Assembly: GCA_015232465.1 (NCBI GenBank)
Contig: JADFZO010000016.1
Span: 1 to 43,654 of the forward strand
Direction: 5' to 3'
From: Desulfamplus sp.
GTDB lineage: Bacteria > Desulfobacterota > Desulfobacteria > Desulfobacterales > Desulfobacteraceae
Length of the DNA stretch: 43,654 nt
Both the position numbers and the translations under genes were made by a program. Under the pieces are notes generated by a model. That model was not told where the DNA came from. It saw only the letters and a program-made list of their open reading frames with translations, and searched no databases. Below are positions 21,532 to 31,488 of this stretch, piece by piece. How positions within the stretch are numbered: position 1 is the first letter of the stretch; every line of letters begins with the position of its first letter.

Positions 21532-22539
21532 TTAGTTAAAAATTCCATAAACTTTTGTGCCACAATCAGGGCATCTCCCATTTGAAGAGATATGATTTGT
21601 GATGTTGTAGGCTACACGTTGCACTAAAATCTGCCCGCACGCATGACAAAAGGTATTTTCAGAGTCAAGACCCGGTGCATTTCCAGTATAGACATAACGA
21701 AGTCCAGCATCTTTTCCAGCATCAAACGCCATTTTAAGCGATGAAATTGGGGTAGAACCTCTATCTGTCATCTGATAGCATGGGTGAAAACGGCTGATGT
21801 GCCAGGGGGTCTCAACACCAAGCTCATTTGCGATAAACTTTGCCATATCTTGTATCTCTGATGGATTATCATTAAGATCAGGAATAAGAAGCGTAGTAAC
21901 CTCTACTAATATGCCAAGTGATTTCATCAAAATAAGATTCTCTTTAACAGGTTCAAGTCGTCCTTTGCACAGCTTTCGGTAAAACTCATCGTTAAAAGCC
22001 TTTAGATCAACATTTGCAGCATCAAGATATGGAGCAGCCATCTTAATAACCTCTTTTGACATAAAGCCGTTAGTTACAAAAATATTTTTAAGCCCCTTTG
22101 ATTTGGCTATTTTTGCAGTCTCAAATGCAAACTCAAAATAGATAGTTGGCTCTGTGTAGGTGTAAGATATTGTTGCACAGCCTGAATTTATAGCCTGCTT
22201 AACAATCTCTTCTGGCTCAATAGTTGTTCCTCTTATGCTCCTGTTTTGAGGTATCTGTGAGATGCCGCTGTTTTGGCAAAAGTTGCATTGAAAGTTACAC
22301 CCCTCTGTTGCAATTGAGTATGATGTAGAGCCTGGCAAAAGGTGAAAAATTGGCTTTTTCTCAATTGGATCAATTCCCCTTGAGATAACTTTTGAGTAGG
22401 TTAGCGATATAAGCTCTCCCCTTATGTTCTCTCTGACCTGACAGATTCCTCTTTTGCCTAAATCAATTGTGCAAAAGTGGCTGCACATTTTGCATTTTAC
22501 TCTACTGTTTTCAAGCTGTTCGTATATGGCTGTTTTCAT
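21532..22539 (-). CDS. amrS: AmrS-type radical SAM protein (AmmeMemoRadiSam system)
   Basis: 335 residues. The radical SAM cluster motif is TEGCNFQCNFCQN (C-x3-C-x2-C, about residues 79-91). A Cys-rich head (CKMCSHFCTIDLGKRGICQVR) and a Cys-x2-Cys tail (CHACG and CPDCG) are typical of AmrS, distantly related to pyruvate-formate-lyase activating enzymes. Other landmarks are GTTIEPEEIV, SYTYTEPTIYFEFA, VTNGFMS and WHISRFHPCYQM. The family commonly occurs with AmrA and AmrB, whose joint function is not settled; neither is visible here. It is placed between a methyltransferase gene (one base apart) and the PHP gene, likely one operon. Confidence 0.88.
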   Translation of the reverse strand: MKTAIYEQLENSRVKCKMCSHFCTIDLGKRGICQVRENIRGELISLTYSKVISRGIDPIEKKPIFHLLPGSTSYSIATEGCNFQCNFCQNSGISQIPQNRSIRGTTIEPEEIVKQAINSGCATISYTYTEPTIYFEFAFETAKIAKSKGLKNIFVTNGFMSKEVIKMAAPYLDAANVDLKAFNDEFYRKLCKGRLEPVKENLILMKSLGILVEVTTLLIPDLNDNPSEIQDMAKFIANELGVETPWHISRFHPCYQMTDRGSTPISSLKMAFDAGKDAGLRYVYTGNAPGLDSENTFCHACGQILVQRVAYNITNHISSNGRCPDCGTKVYGIFN

Positions 22540-22540
22540 T

Positions 22541-23317
22541 TTATAAATCTTCTTTTGAGCGGTTCATAGCAAACCCTGTAACAGGATTATATCTGCCTTG
22601 TGCTCTTATTTTTAACGATAAAGGGCGAGTTTTAAATTTTGGAACTGGTATTATAACCATTCCGATAATTGTGCCAAAAGGCGACTTTTGAACTAATGGA
22701 CGCTGCTCAATCCAGTGGCAGATTTTACTGCTGCTAAATGGAAATTGAAGCGTGGTTTTCCAATCAATTGGAACATCGCCTAAAATATCAAATGCAGTCT
22801 GTCTAATCTCCAAAATGCTGAAAAATCTTGCTTGAGAGAGGATATTTCTGATAAAAATCCCTTTTAAACGGCGTATCATGTTTAGAGGAGCATATTTATT
22901 GAAGGCACAGACAAATACCTTATCTTTTGCAACTCTGCACGCCTCTTCAATAGCTTTGGCTGGTCTATCTGTAAACTCAAGGCTGGTTAAAAAAAAGGCG
23001 TGGTTAAATGAGTTGTCATCAAATGGTAAATCCTCTGCAAATGCTCGATGTAGGTCAGCTTTATCGCCAAGCCTCTCATTTGCAATGTCAAGCATGTAAG
23101 GGGAGGGGTCAACTCCAGTGAGGTTAAGCCCTCGATTTAAGAGAGGCTCAAGACTTCTGCCTGTTCCGCACCCTATATCAAGAACTGAGCTACCGGGTTC
23201 TGGATCAACCATTTTTAGAAAAAGCTCAAGCTCAAGGTTCAATGCGTAACTATTGCGTACCCGCTCAAAACGGGTCTCATAGTCTCTTGAATCATTAAAA
23301 TCAAATATATATCCCAT
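22541..23317 (-). CDS. Class I SAM-dependent methyltransferase
   Basis: 258 residues. Motif [20 protein letters not shown] (~residues 45-63) is followed by LTGVDPSPYMLDIANERLG and a post-motif HAFFLTSLEFTDRPAKAIEE, the methyltransf_11 pattern. The C-terminal half has a basic, hydrophobic stretch (LNMIRRLKGIFIRNILSQAR) often seen in quinone or lipid methyltransferases, but the substrate is open. It is the first gene of the three-gene unit with amrS and the PHP gene and is divergent from ligA. No clear ribosome binding site is seen, so a leaderless or short-leader start is possible. Confidence 0.85.
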   Translation of the reverse strand: MGYIFDFNDSRDYETRFERVRNSYALNLELELFLKMVDPEPGSSVLDIGCGTGRSLEPLLNRGLNLTGVDPSPYMLDIANERLGDKADLHRAFAEDLPFDDNSFNHAFFLTSLEFTDRPAKAIEEACRVAKDKVFVCAFNKYAPLNMIRRLKGIFIRNILSQARFFSILEIRQTAFDILGDVPIDWKTTLQFPFSSSKICHWIEQRPLVQKSPFGTIIGMVIIPVPKFKTRPLSLKIRAQGRYNPVTGFAMNRSKEDL

Positions 23318-23328
23318 AATGAAAATGA

Positions 23329-25542
<2,214 letters not shown>

Positions 25543-25563
25543 AAATTAGGGCGATTTTTTAAT

Positions 25564-26595
25564 ATGATACTAAAATTGAGCAATCTTGTAGTCTCTTTTG
25601 AGACAGAAAGCGGCAGAGTCAGGGCAGTTGATGGTGTATCGTTTAGCTTAAAAGAGGGGCAAACACTTGGGATTGTTGGGGAATCTGGTTGCGGCAAGAG
25701 CGTTACAGCACTCTCAATTATGGGGCTTTTGCCCAAACCCTTTAGTAAGATTGAGTCTGGAGTTATTGAGTTTAAAGGCAGAGATATTGTTCCGCTTATG
25801 GGCAGCCAAACAAAACGGAGTAGTAAAAATGCAAAAGAGAAAAAAGAGAAATCAAAAAAAGAGAAATCAGATGAGATGCAAAAGATTCGAGGTAGAAAAA
25901 TCTCAATGATATTTCAAGAGCCAATGACAGCCCTAAACCCTGTCCATAAAATAGGCTCACAGATGAATGAGGTCTATCAGCTCCATTTTCCGCAGATGAA
26001 TCGTGCTGATATGGATAGAGCCTCAATTGAGATGCTCTATCAGGTTGGAATTGCAACCCCGCAAAAATTGATGCAGCAGTATCCTCATCAGCTCTCTGGT
26101 GGAATGCGTCAGCGTGTGATGATTGCAATGGCTCTATCATCAAAGCCAGATATTTTGATTGCTGATGAGCCGACAACTGCCCTTGATGTTACTGTTCAAG
26201 CTCAAATTTTAGAGCTAATAGGTGATCTTAAAAATAGATTTTCAATGTCAGTTATCTTGATCACTCATGATCTTGGGGTTATTGCTGAAAATTGCGAGCA
26301 GGCAATTGTGATGTACGGCGGCAGGGTGGCTGAAAGGGCAGGGGTGGTTGATCTTTTTGATAATCCTCTTCACCCCTACACGCAGGGGCTTTTAAAATCT
26401 ATCCCAACCCTTAATCAGATTCCAAAGAGCACTCTTCCAACAATCAAGGGTAGAGTGCCATCATTAGAGGATATGCCCTCTGGTTGCAGGTTTAGCAATA
26501 GGTGCGAGCGAGTTATGGATATATGTAGAGCATCTGTGCCAATTGAGCTAAACCCTAAAGATGACCATTTTGTGGCTTGTCATCTATTTAGATAG
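25564..26595 (+). CDS. Oligo/dipeptide ABC transporter ATP-binding protein (OppD/DppD type)
   Basis: 343 residues. Walker [17 protein letters not shown] (~residues 36-51), Q-loop MIFQEPMTALNPVH, signature LSGGMRQRVMIAMAL, Walker B DILIADEPTTALDVTVQAQ, H-loop LITHDLGVIAENC, and the C-terminal oligopeptide_HTH-type tail CRFSNRCERVMDIC ending HFVACHLF. Between Walker A and the Q-loop lies an unusual Lys/Glu-rich insert of about 22 residues (KEKKEKSKKEKSDE), encoded partly by a 15-base tandem repeat at 25841-25869. No permease or binding-protein gene accompanies the two ATPase genes, so the transporter's other parts must be elsewhere. Confidence 0.9.
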   Translation: MILKLSNLVVSFETESGRVRAVDGVSFSLKEGQTLGIVGESGCGKSVTALSIMGLLPKPFSKIESGVIEFKGRDIVPLMGSQTKRSSKNAKEKKEKSKKEKSDEMQKIRGRKISMIFQEPMTALNPVHKIGSQMNEVYQLHFPQMNRADMDRASIEMLYQVGIATPQKLMQQYPHQLSGGMRQRVMIAMALSSKPDILIADEPTTALDVTVQAQILELIGDLKNRFSMSVILITHDLGVIAENCEQAIVMYGGRVAERAGVVDLFDNPLHPYTQGLLKSIPTLNQIPKSTLPTIKGRVPSLEDMPSGCRFSNRCERVMDICRASVPIELNPKDDHFVACHLFR

Positions 26596-26648
26596 TTTGG
26601 GATAGTTCTGGATAATTTTTTGAGATTTCTTAAAGGTAGATATTAAAA

Positions 26649-27671
26649 TTGTATAGAGATGGTCAAAATCAAAATAGTAAAAATGTGCCAATTTTACAGG
26701 TAAAGGGGCTTAAAAAATATTTCCCCATTTATGGTGGAATTTTTTTGCGTCAGCAGGGTGTTGTCCATGCTGTTGATGGCATCTCTTTTGATGTGAGAAA
26801 AGGGGAGACTTTGGGGTTAGTTGGGGAGTCGGGTTGCGGTAAGACCACGCTTGGTCGCTGCATCATGGGGCTTTATAGCCTGACTGATGGGAGCGTTACC
26901 TTAAATGGGGAAAAGGTTGTAACTGCTAAGGGTGGTAGGGTAGGGCAGGCTCTTAAACTCAGTCGATTAAAGATGCAGATGATATTTCAAGACCCCTTTG
27001 AATCGTTAAACAGCCGCCACACAGTTGGAGAGATTTTAGAGGAAAAATATATTATCTACAACCATCTTGGCATCACAAAATATAAAGCTAATGAGCGTAA
27101 AAAAGAGGTTTTAAAGCTGCTTGATAGGGTTGGCTTATCCTCAGATGTAATCAGACGCTTTCCGCATGAGTTTAGCGGAGGGCAGCGGCAGCGTATTGGA
27201 ATTGCACGGGCAATAACTCTTGAGCCTCAAGTGCTAATTTGTGATGAGCCTGTCTCTGCACTTGATGTATCTGTTCAATCTCAAATACTTAATCTTATTT
27301 TAAACCTTCAAAAAGAGATGGGGCTAACTTGTCTATTTATTTCGCATGATCTTGGTGTGGTGCGTCATCTATCTGATAGGATTGCTGTTATGTATCTTGG
27401 AGAGATTGTTGAGTTAGCAGAGGCACAAGCTCTATACAACCAACCATTGCACCCATACACAGAGGCTCTTATATCTGCTATTCCTGTTCCAAATCCCCAA
27501 TTTAAAAAAACAAGAATAATCTTAAAAGGGGAAGTTCCATCTCCTATAAATCCGCCAAAAGGTTGCAGATTTCATACAAGATGCAGATATGTGATGGATA
27601 TTTGCAGATGTGAATCGCCTCATCTAAAGCCTTCTGCAAATAGCCATTTTGTAGCGTGTCATCGCTATTAA
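26649..27671 (+). CDS. Oligo/dipeptide ABC transporter ATP-binding protein (OppF/DppF type)
   Basis: 340 residues, partner of the previous ATPase. N-terminal [20 protein letters not shown] is the OppF hallmark. Walker [17 protein letters not shown]-loop [16 protein letters not shown], signature [15 protein letters not shown], Walker [18 protein letters not shown] and H-loop [14 protein letters not shown] follow. The tail [15 protein letters not shown] with final HFVACHRY is conserved. The start is TTG at 26649 with AAAGGT upstream. The 53-base gap to the OppD-type gene suggests one operon. Such ATPases power uptake of peptides or nickel; the cargo cannot be read from the ATPase. Confidence 0.9.
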   Translation: MYRDGQNQNSKNVPILQVKGLKKYFPIYGGIFLRQQGVVHAVDGISFDVRKGETLGLVGESGCGKTTLGRCIMGLYSLTDGSVTLNGEKVVTAKGGRVGQALKLSRLKMQMIFQDPFESLNSRHTVGEILEEKYIIYNHLGITKYKANERKKEVLKLLDRVGLSSDVIRRFPHEFSGGQRQRIGIARAITLEPQVLICDEPVSALDVSVQSQILNLILNLQKEMGLTCLFISHDLGVVRHLSDRIAVMYLGEIVELAEAQALYNQPLHPYTEALISAIPVPNPQFKKTRIILKGEVPSPINPPKGCRFHTRCRYVMDICRCESPHLKPSANSHFVACHRY

Positions 27672-27734
27672 ACTTATAGCTTTTAGCTTGACATAAAAGG
27701 CTATAAAGTATATTTACCCCCACAATAAATTTGC

Positions 27735-27825
27735 GGAGAGATGGCCGAGTGGCTGAAGGTGCACGCCTGGAAAGCGTGTGTATCTTAATAGGGTACCGAG
27801 GGTTCAAATCCCTCTCTCTCCGCCA
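27735..27825 (+). tRNA. tRNA-Ser (anticodon GGA)
   Basis: Class II tRNA: acceptor stem GGAGAGA with TCTCTCC, discriminator G, encoded CCA (27823-27825), anticodon loop CTGGAAA giving anticodon GGA (reads UCC/UCU), a long variable arm and T-loop GGTTCAAATCC. Followed by its own terminator at 27860-27889. Confidence 0.97.
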
Positions 27826-27859
27826 GTTGAAATTTTAAAACATTATCATAAATTCCAAT

Positions 27860-27889
27860 AAGCCTTTGAAAATCAACCTTCAAAGGCTT
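27860..27889 (+). terminator. Intrinsic terminator of tRNA-Ser
   Basis: A perfect 11-bp stem (27860-27870 with 27879-27889) with an 8-base loop, followed directly by a run of Ts and TTCTTTTCT. It lies 34 bases past the tRNA. Confidence 0.9.
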
Positions 27890-27901
27890 TTTTCTTTTCT
27901 A

Positions 27902-27940
27902 TTGACTTCTAACGGTATTGGGCGGTATTTCAGACGGTAT
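27902..27940 (+). promoter_or_regulatory. Candidate promoter with three CGGTAT repeats
   Basis: TTGACT at 27902 and TATTTC near 27926 (18-base spacing) could be a promoter for the response regulator. CGGTAT occurs three times, at 27913, 27923 and 27935, about one helical turn apart, a layout typical of cooperative regulator binding. The wider gap 27672-27991 otherwise holds tRNA-Ser and its terminator. Confidence 0.35.
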
Positions 27941-27991
27941 CTAAAACAAAATAATATGTATGAGAGCTTTAAAAAATTATATGGTGATTTT

Positions 27992-29401
27992 ATGTTTCCA
28001 GCAGTTCTAATAGTTGATGATAACGCCTCAATCATAGAGTCTCTTGAGGGGATTTTATCTGATGATGGTTTTGAGGTCTTTCATGCCTTTAATGGCTATG
28101 ATGCTCTAAAAAAGATTGAGAGCCTATCTCCTGATATTGTGCTCTTAGATATATGGATGCCCGGCATGGACGGAATTGAGACCTTAAAGGAGATAAAAAA
28201 AGAGTATCCAAATCTGCCAGTAATTATGATAACAGGGCATGGAACAATTGAGGCTGCAGTAGATGCAACAAAATCAGGAGCTTTTGATTTTCTTGAAAAG
28301 CCACTCTCAATTGACAGGGTGATTGTAACTATTAACAACGCTTTGAATTTTCGCAAATTGGAAGAGGAGAATCGCTATTTAAGGAAAAAGTCAATTGAAA
28401 AGCACTCAATCAACGGAAAGAGCAGAGCAGTTCAAGAGCTAAATCTTAAAATTATGAATGCTGCCCCATCTGATGCCCCAATTTTGATTATTGGCGAAAA
28501 TGGAACTGGAAAAGAGCTTGTTGCAAAAAATATACATCAGTTGAGCAAAAGACCTGAAGAGCCATTTATAATTGTCAACTGTGCTGCAATCCCTGAAGAG
28601 CACATTGATAATGAGCTTTTTGGTTACGAAAAAGGGGCATTTCCTGAAGCTCATGCCAAAAATAGAGGCAAATTTGAGTTGGCTTCTGGTGGAACTCTAT
28701 TTTTAGATGAGATAGGCGATATGAATCTAAAGACGCAAGCAAAGATTTTGCGGGCAATTGAGTCTAAAACATTTCAACGGGTAGGCGGGGGGCGAACTCT
28801 TCATGTTGATGTTAGGGTAATTGCAGCTACAAACAAAGAGCTTGAAAATGAAATAAAACTTGGAAATTTTAGAGAAGACCTATTTTACAGGTTAAATGTG
28901 ATACCAGTTACAGTTCCACCTTTACGTGAGCGAAAAGAGGATATCCCCCAACTTGTTAATATTTTCCTTAGCCTATCAGCATCAAGCGGAGGCAGAAGAA
29001 TGCCAAAAAAGATCACGCCAGAAGCTCTTGAGCTTTTGATGCAGTATAATTGGCCCGGAAATGTTCGAGAGTTAAAAAATCTTGTTGAGAGGCTCTCAAT
29101 CATGGTCAAAGGCGATACAATTAAAGTTGATGATATTCCTATGCCCTACAACCACAACCTTGTTGGCAAAAATATTGAGAGCAACAGTGCCCAAAATATA
29201 GGAGATTTTAAAAACAGTGACATAGCAAGATTTAGCTCTTTGATGTCTATTGATACTCTTGATCAAGCGAAAAAGGAGTTTGAAAAGGAGTTTTTAAGAC
29301 AAAAGATAAAAGAGGCTGGAGGCGATATTGAGGTTGTAGCTAAAAACAGTGGGGTAGCACCATTTTATATCACAAGTATAGTTGGTCATAACGTAAAATA
29401 G
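27992..29401 (+). CDS. Sigma-54-type response regulator (NtrC/NtrX-like) with altered GAFTGA loop
   Basis: 469 residues from the ATG at 27992; the frame is open further upstream into the tRNA terminator, which is not coding. Receiver domain: AVLIVDDNASIIESLEG, phosphoacceptor Asp in VLLDIWMPGMDG (about residue 53) and VIMITGHGTIEAAVDA. AAA+ domain: Walker A IIGENGTGKELVAK (~170), ELFGYEKGAFPEAHA (~210-224), Walker B GGTLFLDEIGD, arginine-finger region FREDLFYRLNVIPV and PPLRERKEDIP. The sigma-54-contacting GAFTGA is GAFPEA here. The C-terminal Fis-type helix-turn-helix is recognisable but degraded (IEVVAKNSGVAPFYITSIV). No histidine kinase is adjacent. It may regulate without sigma-54. Confidence 0.87.
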   Translation: MFPAVLIVDDNASIIESLEGILSDDGFEVFHAFNGYDALKKIESLSPDIVLLDIWMPGMDGIETLKEIKKEYPNLPVIMITGHGTIEAAVDATKSGAFDFLEKPLSIDRVIVTINNALNFRKLEEENRYLRKKSIEKHSINGKSRAVQELNLKIMNAAPSDAPILIIGENGTGKELVAKNIHQLSKRPEEPFIIVNCAAIPEEHIDNELFGYEKGAFPEAHAKNRGKFELASGGTLFLDEIGDMNLKTQAKILRAIESKTFQRVGGGRTLHVDVRVIAATNKELENEIKLGNFREDLFYRLNVIPVTVPPLRERKEDIPQLVNIFLSLSASSGGRRMPKKITPEALELLMQYNWPGNVRELKNLVERLSIMVKGDTIKVDDIPMPYNHNLVGKNIESNSAQNIGDFKNSDIARFSSLMSIDTLDQAKKEFEKEFLRQKIKEAGGDIEVVAKNSGVAPFYITSIVGHNVK

Positions 29402-29420
29402 CCAAGATGTTTAAATTAAT

Positions 29421-30023
29421 ATGCGAATAATAAGCGGAACATGCAGAGGCAGAAAACTTGCCACACTAAAGGGTATGAGCATTAGACCCACATCTGACAG
29501 GGTAAGAGAGTCTATTTTTAACATTATTGGGCAAAACATTAATGGTGTTTATGTGCTTGATCTCTTTGCTGGCACAGGGGCATTTGGAATTGAATCTTTA
29601 AGCAGAGGAGCAAAAATGGCTCTTTTTGTTGATATTGCCAAAACTTCATGCTCTGTTATCAGGCAAAATATTGATCTTTGCAGATTTAGTGATAAATCAG
29701 CAGTTTTACAAGCTGATGCCCTAAAGTTTAGCTTGCCAGAAAAGCTCTTATTAAAGCAATTTAAGGGTGCTACAAAAAAGTTTGATCTTATCTTTGTTGA
29801 TCCACCTTATGAGATGGGTTTTGTTGAAAAAGTTTTAACAAGCCAAGAGCTTTCAAATCTTGTGTCGCAAGACTCTTTGTTGATTTTAGAGCACTCAATA
29901 AAAGAAAAAATACCAGATAATCTTCAAATGGTTGACATTTACGATCAAAGACAATACGGAAAGACACTTATCTCGTTTTTTAAATATAGTAATACATTTG
30001 ATAAATCTATTGATTCTATATAA
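29421..30023 (+). CDS. rsmD: 16S rRNA (guanine-N2)-methyltransferase RsmD
   Basis: 200 residues, the usual length. The N-terminus MRIISGTCRGRKLATLKGM with IRPTSDRVRESIFNII is diagnostic, motif I is VLDLFAGTGAFGIESLSRGA, and the catalytic motif is FVDPPYEMG. RsmD methylates G966 (E. coli numbering) of 16S rRNA in the assembled 30S subunit. It precedes coaD, the same gene pair seen across many bacteria, with a gap of 19 bases. Confidence 0.95.
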   Translation: MRIISGTCRGRKLATLKGMSIRPTSDRVRESIFNIIGQNINGVYVLDLFAGTGAFGIESLSRGAKMALFVDIAKTSCSVIRQNIDLCRFSDKSAVLQADALKFSLPEKLLLKQFKGATKKFDLIFVDPPYEMGFVEKVLTSQELSNLVSQDSLLILEHSIKEKIPDNLQMVDIYDQRQYGKTLISFFKYSNTFDKSIDSI

Positions 30024-30042
30024 ACTTTAAAGGAGTTTTAAG

Positions 30043-30552
30043 ATGACAGATAAAAAAGAGCGTATCGCAATATATCCTGGCTCTTTTGACCCTCTGACTA
30101 ACGGGCATGTGGATATTATTGAAAGGGGGCTTAAAATCTTTGATAAGGTGATTGTGGCTATTCTTTTCAATCCATCAAAAAAGGCTCTATTCTCAGTTGA
30201 AGAGAGGCTTGCGATGATAAAAGAGAGCTTTGCAACCCATAAAAATCAAGAAAATATAATTGTTGAATCGTTTGATGGATTGCTTGTTGATTACGCTAAG
30301 ATCAAAGATGCAGTTGCCATAATACGTGGAATGAGGGCTATCTCTGATTTTGAGAGTGAGTTTCAGATGGCTTTGATGAACCGTAAATTGAGCCGTGATG
30401 TTCAGACCATATTTCTTATGACTGGATTGCGATGGATATTTATAAGCTCATCAATAATTAAAGAGGTGGCTCGATTTGGAGGCGATATTTCAGGAATGGC
30501 TCCAAATCCTATTAAATGTAAGATGAAAGAGAAATTTCCCCTTCTTAAGTAG
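30043..30552 (+). CDS. coaD: Phosphopantetheine adenylyltransferase CoaD
   Basis: 169 residues. IAIYPGSFDPLTNGHVDIIERG contains the T/H-x-G-H nucleotidyltransferase motif (NGHVD), followed by KVIVAILFNPSKKALFS, AVAIIRGMRAISDFESEFQM and the end signature SSSIIKEVARFGGDISGM. It makes dephospho-CoA from 4'-phosphopantetheine and ATP, the penultimate CoA step. AAAGGAG precedes the ATG. One deviation is TGLRWIFISSS where most CoaDs have a charged residue before the SSS; it is likely tolerated. Confidence 0.96.
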   Translation: MTDKKERIAIYPGSFDPLTNGHVDIIERGLKIFDKVIVAILFNPSKKALFSVEERLAMIKESFATHKNQENIIVESFDGLLVDYAKIKDAVAIIRGMRAISDFESEFQMALMNRKLSRDVQTIFLMTGLRWIFISSSIIKEVARFGGDISGMAPNPIKCKMKEKFPLLK

Positions 30553-30579
30553 CAAAAGAGCAAGGATTAGGCGTATCAG

Positions 30580-31488
30580 ATGGATTTATGGCAGCTAAGA
30601 GTGTTTGTAAATGTTGTGGAGCAAAAGAGTTTTTCAAAAGCTGGAGAGGTAATTTTTCTATCTCAGCCAACAGTTAGCAGCCATATTAAAGAGCTTGAAG
30701 AGCACTTTAGATGCCGCTTGATCGATAGACTTGGCAAAGAGGCGATCCCAACAAAGGCTGGCGAGATGCTTTATGGTTATGCAAAAGAGCTACTCTATCT
30801 TAAAGCAAATGCAGAGGCTGGAATCTCATTGTTTCTTGAAGATGCTAAAGGTGATTTAACTATTGGCGGAAGCTCAATTCCATCAACTTATATAATTCCT
30901 AAAATAATCGGCAGCTTTACCAAAGAGTATCCAAATATCTCGCTCTCTGTTATGACAGGCGACACATCAGAGATAACAGATGCTATTTTAAACGGCAAAA
31001 TTGAGGCTGGAGTTGTTGGAGCTAAGGTTAAAAGTGTAGAAGATAGAGCAACTTTAAATCAAGAGATGCTAATTGATGATGAGATGAGACTGATTGTCCC
31101 ATCATCTCACAGATGGGCAGATAAAGAGAGCATAGATATTAAGAGCCTATTAAAAGAGCCATTTATTGGAAGAGAGCGAGGCTCAGGCACATGGGACTCT
31201 ATTTCAAAATCATTATCAAAATTTAACCACACATGCGAATCTTTAAACATCTCTGTCAGGCTTGGCAGCAACGCATCAGTTATGCAGGGAGTTTTAAACG
31301 GTGCTGGAGTCTCAATAATATCAACAATTGCTGTTCAAGATTACATTGATTCTGGTCGGCTAAAGGCTCTATCTGTAGATGGGTTAGAGCTAAAACGCAA
31401 CTTTTTTATAACAACAAACAGCAAAAGAACCCTATCGCCTTTAGCAAAAATATTTATTGATTTTATAAAAACAGCTCTACAATCTTAA
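30580..31488 (+). CDS. LysR-family regulator, selenium-metabolism-associated type
   Basis: 302 residues. N-terminal winged helix: MDLWQLRVFVNVVEQKSFSK, then VIFLSQPTVSSHIKELEEHF and CRLIDRLGKEAIPTKAGEML. The effector domain begins at GDLTIGGSSIPSTYIIPKII. The overall sequence, especially the N-terminus and GRERGSGTWDS, resembles the LysR regulators linked to selenium metabolism in Desulfobacterota; that subfamily label is from memory and unproven here. Its 3' end overlaps the convergent adenine deaminase gene by 26 bases. Start has GGATTAGG upstream and lies 27 bases after coaD. Confidence 0.85.
   Translation: MDLWQLRVFVNVVEQKSFSKAGEVIFLSQPTVSSHIKELEEHFRCRLIDRLGKEAIPTKAGEMLYGYAKELLYLKANAEAGISLFLEDAKGDLTIGGSSIPSTYIIPKIIGSFTKEYPNISLSVMTGDTSEITDAILNGKIEAGVVGAKVKSVEDRATLNQEMLIDDEMRLIVPSSHRWADKESIDIKSLLKEPFIGRERGSGTWDSISKSLSKFNHTCESLNISVRLGSNASVMQGVLNGAGVSIISTIAVQDYIDSGRLKALSVDGLELKRNFFITTNSKRTLSPLAKIFIDFIKTALQS

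Noticed and set aside
27544..27825. Minus-strand frame covering tRNA-Ser and the OppF gene end
   Set aside because: It runs antisense through a clear tRNA and a conserved gene.
27735..27960. Integration (att) site at tRNA-Ser
   Set aside because: tRNA genes are common targets, but no integrase gene, no repeated tRNA 3' end and no foreign block are visible next to it.
27866..27991. N-terminal extension of the response regulator frame
   Set aside because: It begins inside the tRNA-Ser terminator and precedes the normal receiver-domain start; treated as upstream DNA.
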